Shown: piece by piece, positions 6,863 to 14,480 of the stretch | Position numbering within the stretch: the stretch's first letter is position 1 | Layout: every line of letters starts with the position of its first letter | Assembly (NCBI GenBank): GCA_902494375.1 | Contig: CABUTL010000013.1 | Location: 1-15,477, forward strand | Source of the DNA: an uncultured Collinsella sp. | GTDB taxonomy: Bacteria; Actinomycetota; Coriobacteriia; Coriobacteriales; Coriobacteriaceae | Length of the DNA stretch: 15,477 nucleotides | Direction: 5' to 3' | Notes under the pieces: model-generated | Seen by the model: the letters and a program-made list of their open reading frames with translations, nothing else | Told to the model about the DNA's origin: nothing | Databases searched by the model: none | Made by a program: the position numbers and the translations under genes

Positions 6863-7594
6863 CTAGACTGCGCGGTTGTGGTAGACCTTGTACTTAAACT
6901 GGTCGGCGCGCGCAACCGAACGCGTATACTCGATAACCTCGTTGTTCATGTCATATGTGGTACGAATCAAATCCAGGACCGGTGCGCCTTCGGCAATCTC
7001 GAGCAAACGTGCGTCGGAATGGCGGGCAATACTCGCGTAGAATTCCTCCTCTGCCACGCGAACTTTCTCGTGAAAGTCCTGCTCGATCATGTCGTACAGC
7101 GATTTGTTCTCGATCATGGGGCGCTTAAGCGCAAAGAACTTGCGACTCGGCAGATATGTACACTCAATCATCAGCGGCACACCATCGGCAATACGCAGGC
7201 GCTTGATCTTGTACAGACGCTCGCCCAGACGCGCGTTCATCTCTACGGCAATATTCTTATCAGCCTCGACCTCGGTAAACTCAAGAATCGTCGTCTTGGG
7301 CACACGGCCGATCGCCTTCATCTGCTCGGTAAAGCTATAGATTTGCGAGAGGTTTGCCGTTTGCAGAGAGCGGTCGCACACCATGGTTCCACGGCCGCGC
7401 TGACGAACCACCAAGCCTAGGCGCTCAAGCTCCTGCAGGGCAAGGCGAACCGTCGTACGCGAGAGCCCGTAGCGCTCCGACAAGTCACGCTCGGACGGCA
7501 AATAGTCGCCGGGTCGAAGCTCGTGATCGATTTTATCGGTCAGCAAATCGACGAGCTGATCGTACAAAGGTTGTTTGCGCGCTCCCATTGCCAT
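6863..7594 (-). CDS. GntR/HutC-family regulator (NagR/DasR-like), GntR HTH plus UTRA
   Basis: This 243-residue repressor has a GntR winged HTH at about residues 8-75 (LPSERDLSERYGLSRTTVR, then RQRGRGTMV) and a UTRA effector domain at about 85-238 (KIKRLRIADGVPLMIECTYL, SLYDMIEQDF, IEYTRSVARAD). Length and layout match NagR/YvoA, which senses GlcN-6-P or GlcNAc-6-P. The ATG at 7594 is chosen because AGGT precedes it at seven bases and it gives the family-typical length; a GTG at 7645 would add 17 residues with no ribosome site and overlap the operator. It sits between nagE and nagA. A TGGT-N4-ACCA palindrome just before it suggests it represses itself, and similar sites lie before nagE. Confidence 0.92.
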   Translation of the reverse strand: MAMGARKQPLYDQLVDLLTDKIDHELRPGDYLPSERDLSERYGLSRTTVRLALQELERLGLVVRQRGRGTMVCDRSLQTANLSQIYSFTEQMKAIGRVPKTTILEFTEVEADKNIAVEMNARLGERLYKIKRLRIADGVPLMIECTYLPSRKFFALKRPMIENKSLYDMIEQDFHEKVRVAEEEFYASIARHSDARLLEIAEGAPVLDLIRTTYDMNNEVIEYTRSVARADQFKYKVYHNRAV

Positions 7595-7625
7595 AATGAT
7601 ACCTGCCGGATAAATGACTCGAAAT

Positions 7626-7637
7626 TGGTTGTAACCA
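7626..7637. promoter_or_regulatory. dre-type operator upstream of the GntR-family gene
   Basis: TGGTTGTAACCA matches the TGGT-N4-ACCA core of DasR/NagR operators. A -10-like TATAGT lies on the minus strand at 7648-7653, so the operator would cover the start of transcription, as expected for autorepression. Confidence 0.65.
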
Positions 7638-7673
7638 GACACCACGTACTATAGCAGTTTTATTGGAATAACA

Positions 7674-7721
7674 GCAGGTCAACCAGCATATTTCAATATT
7701 GTTTGCCGGTTGATAGCCTGC
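7674..7721. repeat. Long imperfect dyad upstream of the GntR-family promoter
   Basis: GCAGGTCAACC (7674-7684) pairs with GGTTGA (7708-7713) and CCTGC (7717-7721) with a 3-base bulge. A separate GTAAT/ATTAC palindrome follows at 7727-7740 and contains TTGGTATT on the minus strand. Both lie between the nagE terminator and the regulator promoter. Confidence 0.5.
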
Positions 7722-7765
7722 GCACTGTAATACCAATTACAACGCTACATCAGGTATCGAGGTAG

Positions 7766-7804
7766 CAAAAAGGGCCGCCCCCGCGGAACGGGACGACCCT
7801 TTGC
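7766..7804 (-). terminator. Terminator of nagE
   Basis: On the minus strand AAAGGGTCGTCCC pairs with GGGGCGGCCCTTT (two G-T wobbles), running into TTTTT, 22 bases past the nagE stop codon. It separates nagE from the downstream regulator. Confidence 0.88.
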
Positions 7805-7826
7805 AAGACAGATACGTCTTTAAGGC

Positions 7827-9317
7827 TTAGAGAAGCTTCTTGAGCTCCTCGGCAACAGCCTGGACCTGCGTGCCGATGATGACCTGGGTAGCACCCTTGT
7901 CCATCTTCATGACACCCAGAGCGCCGGCCTTCTTGCAGGCAGCCTCGTCGACCAGAGCGGAATCGCCGAGCTCGAAGCGCAGACGAGTAGCGCAGCAGTC
8001 AACGGTCTTGACGTTCTCCTTGCCACCGACGGCAGCAAGAACAGCGGCGGCCAGAGCGGCGAACTTGTCGTCGCCAGCAGCGGCGGAAGCGGAGGTCTCC
8101 TCGACATCCTCATCCTCGCGACCAGGGGTCATGAGGTTGAACTTGGTGATGGCGAAGCGGAACACGAGGTAGAAGACCACGAAGGCAGCGATGCCCAGCG
8201 GGATGATCATCCAGGTGTTGGCGGCAGCCGGGAGGCTAGAGGAGAACAGGAGGTCGGTAGCACCAGCGGAGAAGCAGAAGCCAGCACGGAAACCAACATA
8301 GTAGGTGACGATGGTGAAGATGCCGTACAGGGCAGCGTACACGACGTAGAGCGGGAAGCACAGGAACATGAAGCCGAACTCGAAGGGCTCGGTGACGCCG
8401 CAGACGAAGGCGCAGATAGCAGCGGAGACAACCAGGCCGATAGCAGCCTTCTTGTTCTTAGCGGTCTGAACCATAGCCAGGGCAGCGCCCGGGATACCGA
8501 ACATCATGCAGGGGAAGAAGCCGGACATGTACATACCGAGGCTCCACTTGACGTCAGCGGAGGTCTCGCCAGCCCAGAAGTGGGTCAGGTCGCCAAGGCC
8601 GATGGTGTCGAACCAGAACACGTTGTTGAGTGCGTGGTGCAGACCGGTCGGGATGAGCAGGCGGTTGAGGAAGGCGTAGATGCCAGCGCCGATGCCACCC
8701 ATAGCAGCGATACCCTCGCCCAGAGCGACGAGCGCACCGAAGATGAGGGGCCAAGCAAAGAGCAGGACGACGGAGACGACGATGCAGATGACGGCGGTCA
8801 TGATGGCAACACAGCGCTTGCCAGAGAAGAAGGCCAGCCAGTCAGGAAGACGGGTGTCCTTGAACTTGTTGTAGCAAGTGCCACCGATGACGGCGGACAG
8901 GATGCCGATGAAGGAGTTACCAGCGATCTTGGAGAACGCGATGCCCTCGGTCGTGGCAAGCCAAGCGGTCTGAGCATCGGCGTCCATACCACGAATGGTA
9001 CCAACAACAGCGGGGTTCAGGAGCTGCTGGATCATCAGGAAGGCGACGAGGCCAGCGAGGCCAGCGGTGCCATCGTGATCGTCGGCAAGGCCGACAGCGG
9101 CGCCGACTGCGAACAGCCAGGCCATGTTATCGATAAGAGCGCCGCCTGCCTTGATGAGCAGGAAACCGGCGGTATAGGCAAAACCGGTAGTGTCACCGGC
9201 AGCACCCATGACTGCGGGAGCGAGCAGGTAGCCCACGCCCATAAGAATACCTGCGACGGGAAGCGCCGCGACGGGAAGCATCAGCGCTTTGCCGAGCTTC
9301 TGGAGGTACTTCATCAT
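7827..9317 (-). CDS. nagE: PTS N-acetylglucosamine transporter subunit IICB
   Basis: This 496-residue membrane permease imports and phosphorylates sugar of the glucose/GlcNAc class. The EIIC domain (about 1-385) starts LQKLGKALMLPVAALPVAGI and has many hydrophobic segments, the LIPTGLHHALNNVFWFD stretch typical of NagE, and the GVTEPFEF substrate motif. A linker rich in Glu and Ala leads to the EIIB domain (about 415-496), whose CATRLR motif carries the phospho-Cys (Cys442). There is no fused EIIA, so a separate IIA must serve it. GlcNAc rather than glucose is inferred from the adjacent GntR-family regulator and nagA. The start at 9317 has GGAGGA eight bases upstream; the upstream frame to 9416 is basic and unlike the family. 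It has its own terminator and a long regulatory region. Confidence 0.93.
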   Translation of the reverse strand: MMKYLQKLGKALMLPVAALPVAGILMGVGYLLAPAVMGAAGDTTGFAYTAGFLLIKAGGALIDNMAWLFAVGAAVGLADDHDGTAGLAGLVAFLMIQQLLNPAVVGTIRGMDADAQTAWLATTEGIAFSKIAGNSFIGILSAVIGGTCYNKFKDTRLPDWLAFFSGKRCVAIMTAVICIVVSVVLLFAWPLIFGALVALGEGIAAMGGIGAGIYAFLNRLLIPTGLHHALNNVFWFDTIGLGDLTHFWAGETSADVKWSLGMYMSGFFPCMMFGIPGAALAMVQTAKNKKAAIGLVVSAAICAFVCGVTEPFEFGFMFLCFPLYVVYAALYGIFTIVTYYVGFRAGFCFSAGATDLLFSSSLPAAANTWMIIPLGIAAFVVFYLVFRFAITKFNLMTPGREDEDVEETSASAAAGDDKFAALAAAVLAAVGGKENVKTVDCCATRLRFELGDSALVDEAACKKAGALGVMKMDKGATQVIIGTQVQAVAEELKKLL

Positions 9318-9770
9318 ATGGTATCTCCTCCAACCTTTCTTTCGTTGTTCACCAACGAGTTCCATGTCCGCGCCTTGTGCATACCGGCTTCTCCGCTTGC
9401 CGGCATTGGTGCGCAAACTTAGACAACCCAGTCCCTATTTGGGGTTGCTGGTATGTACGGTAGCACACACTCAATTCAAACGTCCACCACATTTCGTTCA
9501 AATTATTATTTCGTTGCCAAACGGTTAGTTTTGGCCCGTAAACGGTAATTTACGCAGGTAGGCGTGTTGCGTTTCTTTCATCACCAAACTAATTTTTAGC
9601 AATTTCCATTCGATTTCGAATCAAAATTGGTTACTACCAGATGAACAGTGGTACCACATTGTTACTACCAGTTTGGCCGAAATCGTTTTCACTTTACATG
9701 AATAAAGTCTCCAAGAATTTGTATATAACCTCTCCCCTACCACCCTCTTCCCCGCCCTTCCCTACAACGC
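9318..9770 (-). promoter_or_regulatory. Long regulatory region upstream of nagE
   Basis: About 450 bases without a gene, rich in A/T compared with its surroundings. From the nagE side outward it holds a CAACCC/GGGTTG hairpin (9424-9447), a possible -35/-10 pair on the minus strand (TTGAAT and TACATA, 16-base spacer, about 9453-9480), two AAACGGT copies 21 bases apart (9519-9525, 9540-9546), a CGTAAA/TTTACG dyad (9537-9554), a 14-base ATTCGA-TT-TCGAAT palindrome (9608-9621) and the operator array at 9627-9671. The true start site cannot be fixed by eye. Confidence 0.5.
9627..9671. promoter_or_regulatory. dre-type operator array upstream of nagE
   Basis: TGGTTACTACCA (9628-9639) is a TGGT-N4-ACCA site like that before the GntR-family gene. 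GTTACTACCAG occurs twice, at 9630-9640 and 9661-9671, exactly 31 bases apart (about three helical turns). TGGTACCA (9649-9656) lies between them. This suggests cooperative binding by the locus regulator. Confidence 0.65.
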
Positions 9771-9808
9771 AAAAAGCCCCCTAGAACGATGTCCGTTCTA
9801 GGGGGCTC
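9770..9808 (-). terminator. Terminator of the SurA-N-like gene
   Basis: On the minus strand AGCCCCCTAGAAC pairs perfectly with GTTCTAGGGGGCT (13 bp, 7-base loop) followed by TTTTT, about 43 bases past the stop codon. Confidence 0.93.
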
Positions 9809-9850
9809 CATCAGATATTTCGGCTTCGTACTCGAAGGCTCAGGCAATCT

Positions 9851-10936
9851 TTACGCAAACAGGCCGTAGATGCTGATATTGGCCTTGGCGTAGAGGCCGT
9901 TAGCATACTCGGTCCACTTGGAGCTGGCACTCGAAGCCTGCGAGGAATACTGCTGGTAGGCGGTGTAATAGGCGGTCATGGCCTGCTTATAGGTGGCGCT
10001 ATCGGCCGTAAAGGCATCATCGGCAAAGGCCTTGGCATAGGTGCTGTCGGCATCCTTCCAGGCGCCCTTCTCGCTATCCCACTCGTCGCCGGCAAGGTTG
10101 ATGATGTAGTCGGCGTAGTCCTTGCTCGCGGTCTCCTCGTTGCCGTCAGCAGGCTCGGTCGGGGCGGTCGGCATGCTTGCGGAGCTGTCGCCGACCTTCT
10201 TCTTGTAGAGCTTCTGCAACGTCGCGGACTGGCGGACGATCTGCTTGGCCTGGTCCTTGGACACGCCATACTGCGTGGCCATGGTCTTGTAGTCCGAAGT
10301 GCCGATGGAATCCTCGGCGTACTTCTTCATCTCCTTAGAAGAGACGGTGATGCCCTCGTCCTCGGCGGCGTCGAGCAGGATCTTGTTGCGCACGTAGGAC
10401 AGGATAACGTCGGCAGAAGGAGCGGTGTAGTTGCCATCGCTATCCTTGACGGTATCAAGGCTGTACTGGCTCTCGATGGCCTCGCGCGCGGTGATGTCGC
10501 TCTTCTTGCCGTTGTAGCTGTAGCTTGCAACGGTCGAATCGAGCTGGTCCTCGGTGAGGGTCGCCGAGCCGACGCCCTTGCTGCCAAAGCCGCCATTGCC
10601 GATAAAGAAGCCGACCACCGCAGCGATCACGACTGCAACCACAAAGGCGGCAACCATCGTCTTCTTGTGCTTGGATGCATGGTCGTCCACGTCGGAGTCG
10701 TTGACCTCATCCTGCTCCTCGGGCATCAGATTCTCGTCGGCGGCATCCGCGGCAATCTGAGCCTCCAGGCGGGCGTCCTCCTCCTCGGCCGTCGTACCGG
10801 CGGCAATGTGCTCGGCAGACGTACCGGCGACCAGGTCGATCTTCTCGTCCTCGTCACCGTCGGGGCCTTCGCCGCGCTCGATGATCTGGATGCCGTCGAT
10901 CTCGTCCTTCTCGTCCTTCTTTTGAATCAGACCCAT
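9851..10936 (-). CDS. Membrane-anchored SurA-N-like extracellular protein
   Basis: The 361 residues show a very acidic cytoplasmic head (1-90), a basic KHKK stop, one membrane helix (about 94-113, MVAAFVVAVVIAAVVGFFIG) and an outer part of about 245 residues. The outer part has the helical layout of SurA N-terminal/foldase proteins (REAIESQYS, ADVILSYVRNKILLDAAEDE, SSKEMKKYAEDS, YGVSKDQAKQIVRQSATLQK), which bind unfolded chains. I see no parvulin PPIase domain; the C-terminus is Ser/Ala/Tyr-rich (YYTAYQQYSSQASSASSKW). It has no lipobox. It could help fold secreted proteins or act in the envelope; the family assignment is by pattern only. AGGAG lies eight bases before the ATG. It follows icd by 126 bp and has its own terminator. 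Confidence 0.75.
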   Translation of the reverse strand: MGLIQKKDEKDEIDGIQIIERGEGPDGDEDEKIDLVAGTSAEHIAAGTTAEEEDARLEAQIAADAADENLMPEEQDEVNDSDVDDHASKHKKTMVAAFVVAVVIAAVVGFFIGNGGFGSKGVGSATLTEDQLDSTVASYSYNGKKSDITAREAIESQYSLDTVKDSDGNYTAPSADVILSYVRNKILLDAAEDEGITVSSKEMKKYAEDSIGTSDYKTMATQYGVSKDQAKQIVRQSATLQKLYKKKVGDSSASMPTAPTEPADGNEETASKDYADYIINLAGDEWDSEKGAWKDADSTYAKAFADDAFTADSATYKQAMTAYYTAYQQYSSQASSASSKWTEYANGLYAKANISIYGLFA

Positions 10937-10974
10937 ATCAGTTACTCCTTGTTAGGAAACATAGTCCGCAATAG

Positions 10975-11003
10975 AATACGCCCGACAGAGCGCCGGGCGT
11001 ATT
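10975..11003 (-). terminator. Possible terminator after icd
   Basis: AATACGCCCG and CGGGCGTATT form a perfect 10-bp stem with a 9-base loop, 60-90 bases past the icd stop. The following tract (CTATTG on the minus strand) is poor in T, so termination may be weak. A longer imperfect hairpin (GCAAAC/GTTTGC, 11020-11050) lies between it and icd. Confidence 0.45.
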
Positions 11004-11062
11004 GATTCTCAGGTTATACGCAAACACTTAAGTACTATTTAGGCGTTTGCAGCGTGCATACC

Positions 11063-12148
11063 TTAGGCCAGGTGCGCGATAACGGCATCGGCAAAGGCTT
11101 GCGTGCCCACAGCGCCCTCAACGGAGCCGGTCTGGGCACGACGAACGTCGCCGGTAACCTGCTCGCCCTCGTCAAGCGTGGCAGATACGGCGGCGCGAAT
11201 GCGATTGGCAGGGTCGTTCTCGCCTAGGTGATCGAGCATCATCGCAGCAGACAGAATCTCGGCCGTGGGGTTGGCGATATCCTGGCCAGCGATATCGGGC
11301 GCGGAGCCGTGCGTTGCCTCGAAGATAGCGCAGTCGGCACCGATGTTGGAACCCGGAGCCATCCCTAAGCCGCCCACCAGGCCGGCGCACAGGTCGCTCA
11401 CGATGTCGCCGTACAGGTTGGGCAGCACCAGGACATCGAAGTCGTTGGGGTTCTGGACCAGACCCATGCAGGTGGCGTCGACGATCTTGTCGTTGAACTC
11501 GATATCGGGATAGTTGGCGGCCACCTCGCGCGCCACGCGCAGGAACAGGCCGTCGGTCGCCTTCATGATGTTTGCCTTATGCACGGCCGTCACCTTTTTG
11601 CGGCCGCAGCGGCGGGCATACTCAAAGGCATACTCCACAATGCGGCGGCTCTTGGCGATGGAGATGGGCTTGATTGAGATGGCGGAATCAGCGGCGAAGG
11701 TCTTCTGACCCGAGCGCTCGACGAGCTGCGAGAGCTCCTCGACCTCGGCAGCGCCCTCATCGAACTCGATGCCGGCGTAGAGGTCCTCGGTGTTCTCGCG
11801 CACGATGACCAGGTCGACATCGCGGAAGCGCGAGCCGTCGCCCGGCTGCGACAGGCAAGGTCGCACGCAGGCGTACAGGTCGAAGTGCTTGCGCAGGGCG
11901 ACGTTAACGCTGCGGAAACCCGTGCCGACCGGCGTGGTGATGGGGCCTTTGATAGCAACCTTGGTCTCGGCGACCGCGTCGAGCACGTGCTGGGGCAGCG
12001 GAGTGCCAAACTCGTCCATGACGCCGGCGCCGGCCTCCTGGACGTTCCAGTTGATCTGGACACCGGTGGCCTCGACCACGCGGCGCATGGCCTGCGTAAT
12101 CTCGGGACCGATACCGTCACCGGGAATCAGGACTACATCGTGCGCCAT
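11063..12148 (-). CDS. icd: Isocitrate dehydrogenase, NAD-type
   Basis: This 361-residue enzyme belongs to the isocitrate/isopropylmalate dehydrogenase family and oxidises isocitrate to 2-oxoglutarate. It begins [14 protein letters not shown]. The substrate loop [18 protein letters not shown] is isocitrate-type rather than LeuB-type. Catalytic residues are seen in [13 protein letters not shown], in [12 protein letters not shown] (Lys) and in the Asp-containing [16 protein letters not shown]. The cofactor loop [19 protein letters not shown] has Asp where NADP enzymes carry Lys, so NAD is expected. It starts six bases after the HEAT-like gene and its ribosome site GAGGAG lies in that gene's last codons, so translation is probably coupled. 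Many gut anaerobes use this enzyme in a partial TCA branch to make glutamate; that role here is inferred. Confidence 0.9.
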   Translation of the reverse strand: MAHDVVLIPGDGIGPEITQAMRRVVEATGVQINWNVQEAGAGVMDEFGTPLPQHVLDAVAETKVAIKGPITTPVGTGFRSVNVALRKHFDLYACVRPCLSQPGDGSRFRDVDLVIVRENTEDLYAGIEFDEGAAEVEELSQLVERSGQKTFAADSAISIKPISIAKSRRIVEYAFEYARRCGRKKVTAVHKANIMKATDGLFLRVAREVAANYPDIEFNDKIVDATCMGLVQNPNDFDVLVLPNLYGDIVSDLCAGLVGGLGMAPGSNIGADCAIFEATHGSAPDIAGQDIANPTAEILSAAMMLDHLGENDPANRIRAAVSATLDEGEQVTGDVRRAQTGSVEGAVGTQAFADAVIAHLA

Positions 12149-12154
12149 AATCTG

Positions 12155-12853
12155 TTACTCCTCGTCTTCGGCGTCGTCAGATTTTTTAACGCTAGCACGC
12201 TTCTTCTTTTTGGAGAGATCCAGGCCAAAACGTTTAACAAGCATTTCGCAAATCTCGCTCGAACGGGCCTTGAGATAGCTGCCCTTGCCGTTCTCGGCAT
12301 CGAACTTAAGGCGCAGCGCAAGCTTCTCGGCGACCTCGGCGTCGATCTCGCCCTGGCCAAACTCGTACAGGCAACCGAGCATGTCGCGATACTCGAGGTC
12401 GCCGTGGTAGCACTGGATAGCCTCGTCTAGGATGGGCCAAGCCTCGCGCGAACGCTCGACGCTCGTGGCACCCCACACGCACAGCAGGCGGAAGGCGGCA
12501 TAGCGCAGCGTGGAGGAAATCTCGTCGAACAGCGCGGTCTCGGCGCCCTCAAAGGCATCGCCCAGCTGCTCGGGGCAGGTGGTGGCGAGCGCCGCAAGGG
12601 CATCGAGGGCCTCCCAGCGGGTCTGAGCCTCGGGGCGGTCAAGTGCCTCGATCAGCGCGGGCACGCAGGGCACGACGCGCTGCGGATCGCGCTCGGCAAG
12701 CAGGTGCAGCACGCGGGCGGCAAACTGACGGATGCGGCGCGTGGGGCAGCCGAGCTCCTTGACCAGACGGTCGACGGCGTTCTCGTTCTCCTCTGCCAGC
12801 TGAAGCTGTGCCAGCTCCTCATCGGTGAGCTGTTCTTCCTTGTTTTCTGCCAT
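12155..12853 (-). CDS. HEAT-repeat-like protein
   Basis: The 232 residues are mostly paired alpha-helices of HEAT/armadillo type: RRIRQFAARVLHLLAERDP, VVPCVPALIEALDRPEAQTR and WEALDALAALATTCPEQLGD are two clear units, followed by STLRYAAFRLLCVWGA. The N-terminus is Glu-rich and the C-terminus is a charged tail (LSKKKKRASVKKSDDAEDEE). Such proteins act as binding scaffolds; no catalytic motif is seen. GAGG lies five bases before the ATG. The gene sits 15 bases after the small membrane protein gene and six before icd, so it is inside one operon. The partner is unknown. Confidence 0.8.
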   Translation of the reverse strand: MAENKEEQLTDEELAQLQLAEENENAVDRLVKELGCPTRRIRQFAARVLHLLAERDPQRVVPCVPALIEALDRPEAQTRWEALDALAALATTCPEQLGDAFEGAETALFDEISSTLRYAAFRLLCVWGATSVERSREAWPILDEAIQCYHGDLEYRDMLGCLYEFGQGEIDAEVAEKLALRLKFDAENGKGSYLKARSSEICEMLVKRFGLDLSKKKKRASVKKSDDAEDEE

Positions 12854-12868
12854 AGTTACCTCTTCTTA

Positions 12869-13297
12869 CTATTTCTTAGCGTGCTTGCCAGCACCCTTGC
12901 TGTCATCGGTGACCGAGATGAGCTGTCGGTCGGCTGCACCATTGTGACGCGCGCGGCGGCGCTCCTCGGCGTCGCCCGCATCGGCGGCGGCGCGGTGTGC
13001 CTTGTTGACGTTAAAGACCTCGTCGTGCTTGCGCCACGGGCCGACGGACTCGCCAAAGCTCATCTTAAGGCCGGCGATAAAGCCGCCGAGCCAGCCGATC
13101 GGCGCAAACTGCACCAGCGGGAACAGCGAAAACACCCAGGTTAGCAGGACGACTGCCGCCGCACCTGCAAAATTGGCGATCCAGTAGTCGCGCTTGGTGA
13201 TGACGCGCTTTTCGCACGCCCACTGGCCGCACAAAAAGCCGATGTAAATCGCAAAGATAAAGAGCACCAGCGCAAGCACCACGAACGTCCAGCTCAT
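12869..13297 (-). CDS. Small membrane protein of unknown function
   Basis: I do not recognise this 142-residue protein. It has a first membrane helix at about 3-22 (FVVLALVLFIFAIYIGF), then a basic loop (EKRVITKRDYW), a second helix at about 40-60 and a hydrophobic Gly-rich segment at about 63-78. The C-terminal half (80-142) is polar and basic (EERRRARHNG, GAGKHAKK) and probably cytoplasmic. The ATG at 13297 is chosen over one at 13333 because GGGGAG precedes it and it begins with the membrane helix; the longer form would overlap the upstream gene. It starts five bases after the His-rich-tail dehydrogenase stop codon, so the two are likely coupled. Confidence 0.78.
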   Translation of the reverse strand: MSWTFVVLALVLFIFAIYIGFLCGQWACEKRVITKRDYWIANFAGAAAVVLLTWVFSLFPLVQFAPIGWLGGFIAGLKMSFGESVGPWRKHDEVFNVNKAHRAAADAGDAEERRRARHNGAADRQLISVTDDSKGAGKHAKK

Positions 13298-13302
13298 GGG
13301 CG

Positions 13303-14382
13303 CTACTCCCCGTGATGGTGGCCGCAGCAGCACTCGTGGCCGTCGTCATGGCCGTGGCCGCCGCAGCACTCGTGGTCCTCGCCATGGTGGTGGCCACAAC
13401 CGCACTCGTGGTCGTCGCCGTGCTCGCCGCAACCGCAGCCTTCCTCGTGAGCACCGTGCTCCTCGGGATGATACTGCGACCAGTCCAGACCGGCGGCAAT
13501 GGCGTCGGCCTCCTCCTTATAGAGTACCGTGATGGCCTGGGTACCCAGCTTGGCGCCACCGATGGCGTCGAGCATGTCGTAGAGCGTAAAGGCCACGTCG
13601 GCACCGGGCAGCGCGAGCTCGCGATCGTCGGCGTAAGCGAGCGCCAGGCGCAGGTCCTTAATGAAGTGCTCGACCATAAAGCCGGGCTTGTAGTCGCCGT
13701 CGAGCGCCTTGGGCGCCAGGCTCTCCATGGCGCCGGACTTACCGGTGCCGCCCAGGATCATCTGACGGGTCTTCTCCAGGTCAAGGCCGCTCAGCTCGGC
13801 AAATGCCATGGCGTCCGCCATGCCGACCATGCAGGCGCCCAGCGACACCTGATTGGCGAGCTTGGCAGCCTGGCCCTTGCCGGCGCCGTCGAAGCAGCAG
13901 ATGTTTGCCGCAAAGGTGGAAAGGATATCGCGGACCGGCGCGATGTCGTTCTCGGTAGCGCCCACGATGGCCGTGAGCGTGCCGGCGATAGCACCCGACT
14001 CGCCGCCGGTGACGGGGCAGTCAAATGCCATGCGACCAGAAACCTGGGCGGCCTCGGCAATGTCACGGGCGAGCTCGGGCGAACTCGTGGTGAGGTCGAT
14101 CAAGACCGCGCCGGGCTTAGTGCACGCAAGCAGGCCGTCGCCCGCCAGGTAGAGCTCCTCGACCTCGGAGGGATAGCCCACCATGGTAAAGACGACATCG
14201 GCGTTCGCCACGGCATCGGCCGGCGTATCGGCCCAGGCGGCACCGCGCTCGATAAGCGCTGCGGCCCTGGACTTGGTGCGGTTGTTGACCGTGACGGGAT
14301 AGCCGGCGTCCAGGATGTGGCCGGCGATGGGGGCACCCATGATTCCGGTGCCGATAAATGCGACGGAGAGCTTGTTTGCCAT
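13303..14382 (-). CDS. 3-hydroxyisobutyrate dehydrogenase-family oxidoreductase with His/Cys-rich C-terminal tail
   Basis: Residues 1-303 form a complete beta-hydroxyacid dehydrogenase (GarR/GlxR/HIBADH class): Rossmann GTGIMG (11-16), NNRT after strand 2 (Arg35 hints at NADP), the substrate motif DCPVTGGESGA (121-131), catalytic Lys174 in GKGQAAKLANQ, and KDL (242-244). Tartronate semialdehyde, succinic semialdehyde or a related acid could be the substrate. The last 56 residues are not part of this family: they contain 15 His and 9 Cys among Gly, Asp and Glu, with three 12-residue repeats close to DHECGCGHHHGE. Similar tails on SlyD and HypB bind nickel or zinc. The frame continues cleanly into the tail and its stop lies five bases before the next gene. 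AAAGG precedes the ATG. It lies 98 bp after degV. Confidence 0.9.
   Translation of the reverse strand: MANKLSVAFIGTGIMGAPIAGHILDAGYPVTVNNRTKSRAAALIERGAAWADTPADAVANADVVFTMVGYPSEVEELYLAGDGLLACTKPGAVLIDLTTSSPELARDIAEAAQVSGRMAFDCPVTGGESGAIAGTLTAIVGATENDIAPVRDILSTFAANICCFDGAGKGQAAKLANQVSLGACMVGMADAMAFAELSGLDLEKTRQMILGGTGKSGAMESLAPKALDGDYKPGFMVEHFIKDLRLALAYADDRELALPGADVAFTLYDMLDAIGGAKLGTQAITVLYKEEADAIAAGLDWSQYHPEEHGAHEEGCGCGEHGDDHECGCGHHHGEDHECCGGHGHDDGHECCCGHHHGE
13306..13413 (-). repeat. Three 36-bp coding repeats for a His/Cys-rich 12-residue unit
   Basis: In order the units read DHECGCGHHHGE, DHECCGGHGHDD and GHECCCGHHHGE. They are in frame, adjacent and end directly at the stop codon. The DNA repeats centre on CACTCGTGG (top strand), so copy number may vary by slippage. 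Confidence 0.85.
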
Positions 14383-14480
14383 GAAACCTTTCCTTTTGGG
14401 TTGGGTGTTGTTACCAGGGTGAATACTCAGTGCCAGCGTTTCGGCCGTGACTTGAGGGCACTTGCAGCCGCAGCGCCTGT

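Noticed and set aside
9424..9447. A PTS-type antiterminator (RAT) hairpin before nagE
   Set aside because: The stem is only six pairs, lacks a T tract and an overlapping terminator, and no antiterminator gene is nearby; a repressor model fits better.
13306..13450. Short tandem DNA repeats that could suggest a CRISPR-like array
   Set aside because: The repeats are adjacent, in frame and encode the His/Cys units; there are no spacers.
14383..14480. TGGCAC on the minus strand as a sigma-54 promoter
   Set aside because: The matching -12 element is not at the right spacing.
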